A stretch of DNA of 64,000 bases. Source: VXPQ01 sp965232485 (GTDB lineage: Bacteria > Bacteroidota > Rhodothermia > Rhodothermales > VXPQ01). The translations under genes were made by a program, and so were the position numbers. This document shows positions 52,489 to 61,800 of the stretch, one piece after another. Where the stretch lies: positions 1-64,000 of the forward strand of contig OZ246975.1 in assembly GCA_965232485.1 (NCBI GenBank). The letters run 5' to 3'. Positions within the stretch are counted from its first letter, which is position 1. Each line of letters begins with the position of its first letter. Below the pieces are notes generated by a model. The model made no database searches, had not been told where the DNA came from, and saw only the letters and a program-made list of their open reading frames with translations.

Positions 52489-52839
52489 ATGAATGCAGTT
52501 AAACGACTGCCGGCGCGGTTCTTTGCGTCCGAGAGCGGCAGAATGCCTGTGCGCGAGTGGCTGCATGGGCTTTCGGAGGACGAACGGAAACGCATTGGAG
52601 ACGATATTCGAACGGCGGAGTTCGGGTGGCCTGTAGGCATGCCCCTATGTCGTTGCATACGAGGCCACGGAGGGCTTTGGGAAGTACGGACCAACCTTCC
52701 GGGGAACAGGATCGCCCGTGTTCTGTTCTGCAACCATGAAGGCGAGATGATCTTGCTTCACGGCTTTATCAAGAAATCCCGGAAGACGCCGAAATCCGAT
52801 CTCCAGCTGGCTATCAAGAGAATGAGAGGCCTGAAATGA
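52489..52839 (+). CDS. HigB/Gp49-like toxin of a type II toxin-antitoxin pair
   Basis: A 116-residue RelE/HigB-superfamily protein of the phage Gp49-like group. PVREWLHGLSEDERKRIGDDIRTAEFGWP is followed by GHGGLWEVRTNLPGNRIARVLFCNHEGEMILLHGFIKKSRKTPKSDLQLA. These toxins usually cleave mRNA at the ribosome. Toxin-first order is typical of this group. The stop overlaps the antitoxin ATG (ATGA at 52836). An ATG 15 bases upstream (52474) is an alternative start. Confidence 0.85.
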   Translation: MNAVKRLPARFFASESGRMPVREWLHGLSEDERKRIGDDIRTAEFGWPVGMPLCRCIRGHGGLWEVRTNLPGNRIARVLFCNHEGEMILLHGFIKKSRKTPKSDLQLAIKRMRGLK

Positions 52840-53129
52840 CCCGCGACATAGAGAAAGGCTCCCCCGGACAATTCTTTGACGATTATCTCAAGGAACAGGG
52901 TGCCTATGAGGCAACTACCGAGCAGGCCGTACAGCGTGTGCTGGCCTTTCAACTCGCTGAGGCGATGAAGCAACAAGGCATCTCCAGGATCGAAATGGCC
53001 CGCCGCCTCCGTACGAGTCCGTCGCAACTTGATCGCTTGCTTGATTCCGGGCAAGATGACGTGACGGTTGGCGAACTGGCCCGTGCGGCCAAAGAAGTTG
53101 GTCGGGAACTTCGGCTTGAACTTGTCTGA
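52836..53129 (+). CDS. XRE-family antitoxin (HigA-like)
   Basis: A 97-residue protein. An N-terminal toxin-contact region (SPGQFFDDYLKEQGAYEATTEQAVQRV) precedes a helix-turn-helix (LAEAMKQQGISRIEMARRLRTSPSQLDRLLD) and a short C-terminal strand. It would neutralise the toxin encoded just upstream and repress the operon. It overlaps the toxin gene by four bases. Confidence 0.85.
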   Translation: MTRDIEKGSPGQFFDDYLKEQGAYEATTEQAVQRVLAFQLAEAMKQQGISRIEMARRLRTSPSQLDRLLDSGQDDVTVGELARAAKEVGRELRLELV

Positions 53130-53175
53130 TGGGGAGTTTGGGGGTGATCGAGGGTATCTGGTCCAAGCCATGCTT

Positions 53176-53400
53176 ATGACAGAGCAAATAACCGTTTCGG
53201 TCGATTCCGATGTGGCGAATATCTACCGTTCGGTTTCGGATAGGGAGCGTCGCAAACTGGATTTATTGGTGAATTTGCGTTTGCGCAATGCGACCGAATC
53301 CGGGGAATCGCTTCGGGAGACCATGCTGGAAATCAGCCGTAATGCGCAGCGGCGCGGTCTGACTCCAGATGCCTTGCAGTCCATTCTGGACGAGGAATGA
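53176..53400 (+). CDS. Antitoxin-like protein, partner of a decayed PIN toxin
   Basis: A 74-residue protein (MTEQITVSVDSDVANIYRSVSDRERRKLDLLVNLRL, ending RRGLTPDALQSILDEE). The layout, with an N-terminal strand for DNA binding and C-terminal helices ending in LTP-LQSIL, is like small antitoxins encoded immediately before PIN-domain toxins. A remnant of such a toxin follows directly (53404-53532). An ATG two codons earlier (53170) is an alternative start. Confidence 0.6.
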   Translation: MTEQITVSVDSDVANIYRSVSDRERRKLDLLVNLRLRNATESGESLRETMLEISRNAQRRGLTPDALQSILDEE

Positions 53401-53403
53401 GGC

Positions 53404-53532
53404 GTTTTGGAATTGGCTGTCAGCGGCAATGTGGCGTACGTCGTTACCGGCGACATCGACCCGTTTGCTCTAAATCCGTTTCGTGGCGTACAAATCGTAA
53501 TGTCTGCCCCAATACTGCAATTGCTTCCCTGA
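53404..53532 (+). pseudogene. C-terminal fragment of a PIN-domain toxin
   Basis: The frame from 53404 reads VLELAVSGNVAYVVTGDIDP, then FALNPFRGVQIVMSAPILQLLP and stop. VTGD-DP-AL-PF-GV-IV is the ending of the PIN-family toxins (putative toxin-antitoxin toxin component, PIN family), including the conserved Asp residues of the C-terminal half. The N-terminal 90 or so residues, with the first catalytic Asp, are missing: only an ATG overlapping the antitoxin stop remains before the fragment. A deletion has destroyed the toxin while leaving the antitoxin. Confidence 0.6.
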
Positions 53533-53633
53533 ACAGGCGCAGTGCTGCCTTGATTGCTCGCTTACCGCGCTCGGAAGATATTCTAAGGGTACAGCAAGAA
53601 TACCGCTCTTGGCGAGTAGTAGTTATCCGTGTT

Positions 53634-56576
53634 TTATGTGCCCGATCCCTTGTGCTTTGATCGCTTGCGAATTTCCTCGTGTTCGAACCCGGCGGGAGTC
53701 GGCTTGTAGCGGGTATCAATGGGGCTCGGCTTCTTGCTCCGGAAGTCGTTCAAATCACTGATGTCAATTTCCGCCTTCAACAGAGCGGTGTTCAGCCCTC
53801 CGGATACCCTGACGGCATTCATCTCTTCGGATTTCTTCGGCGAAGTTACGCGGGAATCGCCGAAGTGCGCAGTGTTCACCTGTACCATGTAGCAGTGCAG
53901 GTCACGTACGGCGCTTTCGACGATGTTTGAAAAGTACTTCGTATCTCGATTCCACTCAGCGCCGATCAGCAAATCGATCTTGCCGCGAAACACGCTGCGA
54001 TGGCGGATATTCGACAGCTCGTAACAATTAAAGACAGTGAATTTCGCGCCCCGCCAATCGAAGAGAAAGTAGGAAGGGCCAAGAGCAGGGGGGTGAATAT
54101 CCAAGCGGTCGAGTTCTCGGATTTCCCCCGGAGAATAATGGTTCTTTGGTCTGATGAAGATGCGGCACGCCCGGTACCGCCCCTTTTCCCAACAGGGAAG
54201 GATAGTGACGAGCAGATTGTACGCCGTCTTCCCGCTGACCCAGTGTTCAAGCCCGAACACCAGGGCCGTCTTGGCCCGGCGCGCGTGAGCGACCATGAAG
54301 GGAAGCCATAAATATGGAACGCTTACCTCGGGCAAGACGACAATGTCGCAATTTTCGCGCTCAGCCAGATTCAGCAGGTGAAATAGTTTTGCCTGGCGAT
54401 CCCATGACATGTTGGGGGTGCGCAAAGGCTCGTAGCTCGCGGAAATGTCCTTCTTGGATACACGCAGGTTGGCGATGCCTATAGCCAGCTTGCCCGTTTC
54501 GGACTGCGATGGGATCTTGACCGTGGCAATCAGCGGGTCAGTCGGTGATTTGTCGTCGGAATTTGTGCTCCACTCAATGTCTGGCTTTTCTTCTTCGTCA
54601 TCGAGGGTTAGGGACTCCGGTTTATCGAAGAAAAAATTTTCCACCGGTTCGTCAGAATGAAACATGCGTTGGAGCAGGCGGAAAAGCTGATATTCGTCGG
54701 CGTGGATGTGTCGCGGCGACAACGATTCCGCATGCTCAATACCCCAGTTTTGCAGTTCTGCGAGCCCGTCCATGTCGAGTGCAACCAACGAACCGCGATA
54801 GTCCGTGAAGTTCAGAAGGGGCCATGCGACCCAGTAATGGCGCATAAGATTGCTCTTCCGGAGGTGGGCGGCGATATCCAGAGTCTTAGCAAAATCAGCT
54901 TTGATAACTGAACGCAAGCGCTTGGAGCGGATTTCACCCTGTTCATCTTGATCCAGTAGCGCCAATGGCATCGCCAGAGCGATGGCGAGATATTCCTTCA
55001 AGTGCTTCCGTGCGACCCGGATCCATTCCGCGTCATCGCCGGTGCTGGAAGAGAGCTTGCGTACTGTATCGAGGCACCGGCGAAGCATATCTGCGGCTTT
55101 TTGGCGCTGCTTCTTGACGATCAGAAGCGTGAGAATTCGTTCCCATGTCGTACAAAAATCCAACAGGTTTTTGCCGCGCGTGAATCGGTCCAGTTGCTCG
55201 GCAACATTCTTCTGGAGCGCCTCGGAAGTCAAACGATGCTCGACCATTCTGCGCGCGAGGTACTTGCTCAGTTCGGTGCTGTTCTCGGTGACGCCGATCA
55301 CGCTGCGCAGTTTATTGATCGACCCTTCGTAAATGAGGTCATACGCACAGGCGTCGAGTTCGCGTCCGCGTTCATCTGCCGGAAGAAAACGAAAATCGCT
55401 GGCCTCGCGTTTGATTTGCTTGATGAACTCTCGGAGTCCTGCGCGGCTGTGATCCTTGTCGAAGTGCTGCACAATGAGTTTGTTGCTCTGGATCACGAGA
55501 CCTGGCAGAGACGGTATCTCATACTCAGCCGCCCCTTGGGAAAGAGCCAGCAAGCCTCGACTGATCAAAAGATCCTCGAGTATTTCGTTTACGCCAGCAG
55601 ATACAACTTTTTGCGGCGGCGCTTGTGCGACGATGAGCATGTCATCCACGTACCGTCCGTAGTAAGCAGGCCGCAAATCCTCGCGCACTTTGCTGTCAAA
55701 CGGCTTGAGAAGCCAGTTCGCAAGCACGCGCGAACTGGGCAGACCGATAGGAATGCCCTCTATTTTTGCCACTTTGGGGCCGTGTGTCTCCGCAAGCGAC
55801 GTTGCGATTGCTTCATGATATGCGGCGTGAATCCGTCGGAGCGCATCTGTGAGGTTCCGGGCAAGGTTCGATGAAGCTTTGCCTTGAGGCTTGAGGACTT
55901 TCTGCCAATCAACGGAAAGATGGTAATAGCACTGCTTGATATCGAGAGACACGAGGATAGACGAACTGTCCTGATCCAGAAGGTCTTCCGCCCGCGTTAT
56001 GGCCTTGTCGCGCCACTGCGCGTATTGAAAGTGGTATATCTTGAATAGCCGCGATGGCTCTTTGTCTTCGTCGGGGTCGCCCTCAAGCCGATTGCCGAAG
56101 CAGCTATCGTCAAGCTCACGATCAAGCTGACGACCGACGCATATGCACCAGAGCGTGCTGAGAATGTAGAGTTCGACGGGCGCATAGAAGAAGTGCTGCA
56201 CTCCGCCTTGCGGAGCGAATTCGTACTGTTCCGAGGTTCGCACGTTCGAGATCAGGCGCGCCTGGTTTTTTCCATCGGTTTCCGCTTTATCCTGTGTATT
56301 GGGCAGAACCACGGACTTTGGCAGAAGCCGGAAGCTCACCTCGCCAAGCCATCCCCCGAGACATTCCTCGGTTTTCGCGCTGGGTTCGCCTTTCCTGAAG
56401 TCGTCAACGACGGACGCAAGGCGACTTTGGCGTTGCTCGAACGCCTCGTTGGTCTCGTAAGCGGCAAGGTTCGCGCGGAGAAACAGGTCCATCTTGTCAT
56501 AGTAGGTATCCTGTTTCAGCAGGCGGTAGGCGCGCCGAACAAGTTCGAAAGATGATGTTTGGGCGTTCATTTGCAT
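53634..56576 (-). CDS. Defence-associated reverse transcriptase with C-terminal nitrilase domain (DRT1/UG1-like)
   Basis: A 980-residue fusion. The reverse-transcriptase half shows motif A SILVSLDIKQCYYHL (catalytic Asp near 212), motif B GIPIGLPSSRVLANWLL and motif C YVDD (about 309-312). A helical region follows (about 420-640). The C-terminal part (about 690-940) is a carbon-nitrogen hydrolase domain keeping the Glu-Lys-Cys triad: LPEVSVPY (E750), IRPKNHYSP (K811) and FNCYELSN (C851). RT-nitrilase fusions of the UG1 group were reported as anti-phage DRT type 1. ATG at 56576 or 56570; a longer frame would need TTG. It lies 75 bases downstream of a RES-Xre pair on the same strand. Confidence 0.9.
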   Translation of the reverse strand: MQMNAQTSSFELVRRAYRLLKQDTYYDKMDLFLRANLAAYETNEAFEQRQSRLASVVDDFRKGEPSAKTEECLGGWLGEVSFRLLPKSVVLPNTQDKAETDGKNQARLISNVRTSEQYEFAPQGGVQHFFYAPVELYILSTLWCICVGRQLDRELDDSCFGNRLEGDPDEDKEPSRLFKIYHFQYAQWRDKAITRAEDLLDQDSSSILVSLDIKQCYYHLSVDWQKVLKPQGKASSNLARNLTDALRRIHAAYHEAIATSLAETHGPKVAKIEGIPIGLPSSRVLANWLLKPFDSKVREDLRPAYYGRYVDDMLIVAQAPPQKVVSAGVNEILEDLLISRGLLALSQGAAEYEIPSLPGLVIQSNKLIVQHFDKDHSRAGLREFIKQIKREASDFRFLPADERGRELDACAYDLIYEGSINKLRSVIGVTENSTELSKYLARRMVEHRLTSEALQKNVAEQLDRFTRGKNLLDFCTTWERILTLLIVKKQRQKAADMLRRCLDTVRKLSSSTGDDAEWIRVARKHLKEYLAIALAMPLALLDQDEQGEIRSKRLRSVIKADFAKTLDIAAHLRKSNLMRHYWVAWPLLNFTDYRGSLVALDMDGLAELQNWGIEHAESLSPRHIHADEYQLFRLLQRMFHSDEPVENFFFDKPESLTLDDEEEKPDIEWSTNSDDKSPTDPLIATVKIPSQSETGKLAIGIANLRVSKKDISASYEPLRTPNMSWDRQAKLFHLLNLAERENCDIVVLPEVSVPYLWLPFMVAHARRAKTALVFGLEHWVSGKTAYNLLVTILPCWEKGRYRACRIFIRPKNHYSPGEIRELDRLDIHPPALGPSYFLFDWRGAKFTVFNCYELSNIRHRSVFRGKIDLLIGAEWNRDTKYFSNIVESAVRDLHCYMVQVNTAHFGDSRVTSPKKSEEMNAVRVSGGLNTALLKAEIDISDLNDFRSKKPSPIDTRYKPTPAGFEHEEIRKRSKHKGSGT

Positions 56577-56651
56577 CTTGAATTTCGCCGAAATCTGTCC
56601 AATCAACCCGAACCACCTCTCCTTTCACAGGATCGATTTTTCTCTTTCCCC

Positions 56652-57134
56652 TCACCGAAACAATCGCTCATCCCACCATACGGGTTTTTCCTTGCCCGGT
56701 TCGAGGAGCGAAAAGTCCTCGTGCGCTGCGTTGATGACGATGTTGCGTTCCATACGCGCCGCGACACTGGGTACGATGAGTATGGCGCTGCGTCGTTCGG
56801 CGTACCAGCGATGTCCGAATGCTTGAGCAACCTCGCTATCGAGCAGTTCCCAGCCTGCCAGCGAATCGACATCCGCAACTTCGTACTCCACTCCTGCGGG
56901 AACGACAATATCGATCCAGTGCTGATTGGTCGGCGGTATCCCGTTCCACTGGACCAGTTTTTCCAGCATTGCTGTCGAATAATGCTCAGAGGCATATATC
57001 ACCCGGTCTCCGGTTTGATGCCAGCGGCCCGAGACGTGACTGGCGCCATCGGGGCTATACACGGGCCAGACGCCTTTCGGGTCGCCTGGTCGGTAGGCCG
57101 TAAGCGGCTCCTCAAGCCTGCGTACGCAACTCAC
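56652..57134 (-). CDS. RES domain toxin (NAD+ phosphorylase family)
   Basis: A 160-residue RES protein. It begins MSCVRRLEEPLTAYRPGDPKGVWPVYSPDGASHVSGRW-like sequence with the conserved Arg, Gly and Trp, followed by VIYASEHYSTAMLEKLVQW, holding the conserved Glu, and ends with the typical AHEDFSLLEPGKEKPVWWDERLF. RES toxins deplete NAD+. The antitoxin gene overlaps its start by four bases. The stop is 75 bases from the RT-nitrilase start, so it may share a transcript with the defence gene. Confidence 0.88.
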   Translation of the reverse strand: MSCVRRLEEPLTAYRPGDPKGVWPVYSPDGASHVSGRWHQTGDRVIYASEHYSTAMLEKLVQWNGIPPTNQHWIDIVVPAGVEYEVADVDSLAGWELLDSEVAQAFGHRWYAERRSAILIVPSVAARMERNIVINAAHEDFSLLEPGKEKPVWWDERLFR

Positions 57135-57607
57135 GCGACGACTCCGGCTACGGCGCGCCGCACCAGATTCAGCACGGCATGAGCTCCTGCGGAACTGGAC
57201 CGCGTCATTTCGAACGGCGTGGCGCCATCAAGCAATGGATGGGGGCGATACAGGAAACCGTCGATGCGCGCCGCATCGCCGTGGTATGCCTGGGCCAGGG
57301 CGTCAATGACGCGCCCCAGTTCATAAATGCGTTCGCTGTGTTTTCGCGGAAGAGGTTTGAGAGATTTTTTCAGTCGGCGCAGAGTGGCTTCCGGCACCAC
57401 GGGACCGATGACATGCGAACGTCCAAGAAGATCGGCAAGCGCCGTGACCGAACAGGTGGGCAATCCCTCTGCAACTTTATGCGCCAGGGTGATTTCGTCG
57501 AATCTTTTCGGCTTTGGCAGGGACAGGAGTTGCGCCAGACGCACCGATTCGCTTGGGCGACAGGCCGCAGGTTCGGCATATGTTTCGAGTATATTCGCCA
57601 TCGGCAT
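57131..57607 (-). CDS. Xre/MbcA/ParS-type antitoxin for the RES toxin
   Basis: A 158-residue protein. An N-terminal helical region (VAEGLPTCSVTALADLLGRSH) precedes an Xre-like segment (VVPEATLRRLKKSLKPLPRKHSERIYELGRVIDALAQAYHGDAARIDGF). The C-terminal MbcA/ParS/Xre toxin-binding domain reads HPLLDGATPFEMTRSSSAGAHAVLNLVRR. This is the standard antitoxin of RES pairs. A second in-frame ATG lies at 57601. It is the first gene of the predicted antitoxin-toxin-RT operon. Confidence 0.88.
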   Translation of the reverse strand: MPMANILETYAEPAACRPSESVRLAQLLSLPKPKRFDEITLAHKVAEGLPTCSVTALADLLGRSHVIGPVVPEATLRRLKKSLKPLPRKHSERIYELGRVIDALAQAYHGDAARIDGFLYRPHPLLDGATPFEMTRSSSAGAHAVLNLVRRAVAGVVA

Positions 57608-57615
57608 TGCTTGTC

Positions 57616-57625
57616 GTCATATGAC
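57616..57625. promoter_or_regulatory. Palindrome upstream of the RES-Xre operon, possible autoregulatory operator
   Basis: GTCATATGAC is a perfect 10-bp palindrome nine bases upstream of the antitoxin start, next to an AT-rich stretch (57626-57640). On the minus strand TTGTCA lies just beyond that stretch, so the region probably holds the promoter. Xre-type antitoxins normally repress their own operon at such sites; this is inference. Confidence 0.4.
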
Positions 57626-57728
57626 TATAAAATAATCGTTAAATGACAACGATACAAACGCCCATTATGTTTCCGACAGGATCGACCAACGTATTTCTGT
57701 TGAAACTGCTGTAGTAAAACGGGTATGC

Positions 57729-58277
57729 CTATGCCTTCGCCGGCCTCACAAAACGCGCCAGAATTGCCCCGGCAAGCGTCCAGCCGACGATGTCGTACGC
57801 CGCCATCCAGGCGAAGAAGGTCCATGGGGTGCGCCACCATATCGGCCATGCCAGGTCGGACCAGAACGCGACGGTAACTCCCGCCAGCGCCACAAACAGG
57901 ACCCGATTCCGCCAGGTCGGCAGGCTCGGCAGCAGCATGCGCAGAAGCATGCCGATGAGCAGCGCCGTAATGAGCATGTGTATGAAGCCGCCGATCATCA
58001 TGGAAGGGGGCGTCATGGGTTCGCCCTGCATTCGGACGAACAGGAAGGCGAGCGGTCCGGCTTCGTGCCGCGCTACGGCTTCGGCGTCGTCGGCGCCTGC
58101 GGGATAGGGTACGTAATAAGCACCCGTTTCGGGGATGTTTTCGGAGAGGTATTGCTGCAGCGCTGCCTGGTCGGGGTGCATATGCATCCCGGGGGTCGGG
58201 ATCAGGCCCCAGAAAACGAATCCCCATGCGAACAGCACGACGGCGGCGAGAAGGGCTCCCAATACAAGCTTTTTCAT
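57729..58277 (-). CDS. Small integral membrane protein, unknown function
   Basis: A 182-residue protein with about four membrane segments: an N-terminal helix (LVLGALLAAVVLFAWGFVFWGLI), FIHMLITALLIGMLLRMLL, VLFVALAGVTVAFWSDLAW and a last one (AAYDIVGWTLAGAILARFV). A soluble loop of about 60 residues follows the first helix and contains His-rich PGMHMHPDQA. It is probably an inner-membrane protein; no family or role can be named. It is separated from the defence genes by about 100 bases on the same strand. Confidence 0.65.
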   Translation of the reverse strand: MKKLVLGALLAAVVLFAWGFVFWGLIPTPGMHMHPDQAALQQYLSENIPETGAYYVPYPAGADDAEAVARHEAGPLAFLFVRMQGEPMTPPSMMIGGFIHMLITALLIGMLLRMLLPSLPTWRNRVLFVALAGVTVAFWSDLAWPIWWRTPWTFFAWMAAYDIVGWTLAGAILARFVRPAKA

Positions 58278-58833
58278 GATTTTTCCCGGTTCGTATTGCC
58301 GGATTGATGAGATGGATGTGCGCAGCGCAAGGCTTGTCCTTTGTCAAACTGCGCAGACAATAAAAACGCTTCCGGGCAGAAGCGCAAGGCATACTTTGCG
58401 AGAAACCGGGCCTGCACGAACGTGTCTCGCCCCTTACTGGCGCAGAGGGATTCGCGGTTCCGGCGCCACGGTGATTTCCCCGGATTGCGGGAAAATTTCA
58501 CCCTGCTTCAAGCGCCCGAAGACACGCGCAGCCGGGTTCGGATGCCTCTGGACCGGTTGCCGGAGGGCGAGACGGTGTTCTTGCGCTTTACGCCGCGCGG
58601 GTCGGGCCGCGCTCCGGAGCCCGTGTCCGTGGCATGCGCCGAGGCGAGAGGGGCGAAACATACGCGCCGCGCAGGGCAGCGGAAGGACGCCGCCGGGCGC
58701 CGGTTTTTTTTGAAAATTTAGCAAGTTATTCATAATTTTCGTACCTTTTACTTGACATGGGTTGATTCGGGCGAAAATTGTCCTAACGTTTTGCCGTAGC
58801 ACAATGCGCAGCGAGACAGATCGGAGGTTTTTG
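58278..58833. other. Intergenic region with a possible gene remnant
   Basis: About 556 bases between the membrane protein and the giant surface protein. A plus-strand frame (58341-58721) has, over its last 80 codons, codon use like the surrounding genes and the phrase VRMPLDRLPEGETVFLRFTPRG, but its first part looks non-coding, so it may be the tail of a lost gene. I recognise no domain. The final 100 bases become AT-rich, as expected for a promoter. Confidence 0.3.
58752..58757 (+). promoter_or_regulatory. Possible -35 box upstream of the giant surface protein gene
   Basis: TTGACA at 58752 follows an AT-rich stretch and lies 76 bases before the start codon. No good TATAAT-like box is found at the standard distance, so support is limited to the -35 match and its position. 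Confidence 0.25.
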
Positions 58834-61800
58834 ATGGCCGTTTGGCATTCGATTCATACGATTCGTTGGGGTCAATGGGTTTGCGCGCTTGTCGCATGTT
58901 TTTGCGCGGGCGGGTTGCTGTGTGCTGTTCCTGCGGCGGGTCAAACCGTCCGGGACGAAGGATTTCCGACGAAGGGCGTTTTCCCGGAGGAGTATCCCGA
59001 CGTTCCCGGCGCCGAAGAGGCGTGCGGCCCCTTCGAGGTTCCCGGCGCGTTCGGCGAAGGATGCGTGGAGGACAGCGGGCCGGATGCGTTCGGACCTGTT
59101 GCGGGAGCGGGAGGCTTCCCGAACGCTTCGCCCGATCCCGCCTTGCGGACGGCCCCGCAGCTGGAGTGCCCCGCCGCCGTGTTCGTCGAAGAGATGGAGA
59201 CGGGCGTGATCGATTGCCATGCCTATGACGAGGCGGGCGAAGAACACCTCGATTATTACTGGGAGCCTGTGGAAGGCGCGCCGCGGGGCTATCTGGACGC
59301 TCCCCGCTTGACAGGCGAGGACAGGGTGAATCCTTCGATAGTGGCTCCTTCGTCTCCGTTCTACGATACGCTGGAGTCTTTTCTGTCGGAGGATGCGACG
59401 CTTCGCTACCGGTACCGCCTGACGGCTACGTCTCGCGTTACGGGTCTTTCGTCGCGGGCGGAGGTGGAGGTGTTCGTGCTGCTGCGCCGTCCGATCGTGT
59501 ATTGCCCCCTTGAGTACGAGGTATCGGCGGGTTCGGAGATCGTTCTGTCGTGCGAGGGGGCGGATCCGTTGTCTTTCCGGATGGACTACGAGGCGGGTTC
59601 GTCTGTATCGTGGGAGTGGGAGGGCCTTTGGGGATCGAATGCGTCGTTGTTGAGCGCTTCGGACACGCCGTCGCCGTTGTTCCGGGCTCCTTTGGGGGGC
59701 GCGGGCGAGACGCACCACTATATTGCGAGCATGACGACGATGTCGTCGGGGGTTCCCCGTACGGCGCGGCGCAGGGTGAGCGTGCGGGTGGTCGAAGGGG
59801 AAGAAGGGGAGGCGTCGGACGCAGCGGCGGCAGGCTCCTTGTCGAAGGAAGATTCGGCTCCGACGATCGCATGCACGGATTACGAGGCGTACCCGACCGT
59901 GCCTGATTTCAGGCTGATGTGTATCGTGACGAACGAACCTGCGGGCGTCAAGTATTTGTGGACGGCGCGCGGCCGCACGGCGAATAATACCACGCTGAAT
60001 AATAAGTTGAGCAAGAGAGATAGTCTCTCGGCGTTGTTCATGGGTTACCACTATGACCAACACTCGCGCATCAATGGAAAAATCGACCATGAATACAGGG
60101 CGAGCATGCTTGACAGTACGGGAAAGGAAGTCGCTTACGACAATGTTACGGTGACGATACTGGACAATCCGGATTTTTTTATGACCTGCGACCCCTTGGT
60201 ATATATAGTGTATATAGGCGACCCTACTGATCTTTGGTTCAACTGCGAGGAAAATGCAAACGTTATGCCGCTGGGAGACTGGGCTTGGGGCCCCGGGCCG
60301 GAGACGGGACAGGGCCCGTACAGTGACGATAGCCGTACCCGCCAGCAGATGCAAGTGTTTTATGCCCCTGGTTTTAAGGTTCCTCGTTCTTTGCCCGCAG
60401 GCATGGACGAAGAATGGTTTCAGTATGAGGTAGCGCACCGAAAGCAAGAAATCCATCCCGACATAGGCGAATATCTTCTTATAGAGGTCGCATATATTGT
60501 GGTGAAGGTGTTGAGGACAAGGCCGCCTGAAGTCTCTGTGTCGTGCGCGGACAATCCGTATTCGACCTATGAAGGAGAGGCGGACATTGTGCTGGATTGC
60601 AAGGCAGATGGCGCTCCTTCGGATTCTTCGTACTCGTACGCCTGGACGGCTCGCGGTTCGACGCCGAACACGTCTCGCTTGAGCGCGACGAATATTTCTT
60701 CGCCAATGTTCGACGTGCCGGAGGACGTGCCGCAAACGACGAAGTACAGGTACCTTCTTACGGTCTCGGCAGAGAACGCGAAGGACGGCCTGGCGGAGGT
60801 AACGGTGACGGTGCTCGACCGGCCTGCCGTCGTTGTGTCGTGCACGAACCCCGACCCGGTCTACGAGGGCGCGCCGGACTTCGAACTGGACTGTACGGCG
60901 CCGGACGCCCCTTCGGGCCCGTACGCCTGGACAGCGAGGGGTTCGACGCCGGACGTGTCTCGCTTGAACGCTTCGGACATTTTGTCGCCGACGTTCGACG
61001 TGCCGGATAACGTAGACAAGAACGAGACGTATCAGTACCTTCTTACGATCGCGGCGGATAATGATAATATGGAGGACGGTACGGCGGCGGTGACGGTGAC
61101 AGTGCTGAACAAGGTCCCGCTTGACCTCGCGTGCGCGGATCCCGATCCCGTTTACGAAGGGTCGCCGGACATTGCGCTGGATTGTTCGGCTTCGGACGCC
61201 CCGGACGGTTCCGACTACGCCTTTGTCTGGGAGGCCGTTGGGGCTACGCCCGCGGGCCTTTTGAGCGCGGCGGACATATCGTCTCCGATGTTCGACGTGC
61301 CCGACGAAGTGGACGAGGACCGGACGTACGAATACAGGGTTACGGCGACGGCGGATAACGCGGAGGCCGCTGCGGCCAACGTAACGGTGACGGTATTGAA
61401 CAAGGGCGCGCTGGCCCTGACGTGCGAGGACCCCGACCCCGTTTACGAAGGGTCGCCGGACATTGCGCTATCCTGCGAGGCTACGGACGCTCCCGACGGT
61501 TCCGACTACGCCTTTGTCTGGGAGGCCGTTGGGGCTACGCCTGCGGGGATGCTGAGCGATACGGACGTATCGTCTCCGACGTTCTACGTGCCGGAGGAGG
61601 TGGATGAGACGACGCGGTATGAGTACGAGGTTACTGTCTCGGCGGAGAACGCGGAGGATGCCGCGGCGGAAGTCACGGTGACGGTATTGAACGCGGGCGA
61701 GCTTGACCTCGCGTGCGCGGACCCCGACCCCGTTTACGAAGGGTCGCCGGACATTGCGCTGTCCTGCGAACCGTCCGGCGCTCTGGACGGTTCCGCCGCC

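Noticed and set aside
58783..60735. 650-residue open frame on the minus strand
   Set aside because: It is antisense to the giant Ig-repeat gene. Its Arg/His-rich composition is typical of shadow frames in GC-rich coding DNA, while the plus strand has a signal peptide and clear domains.
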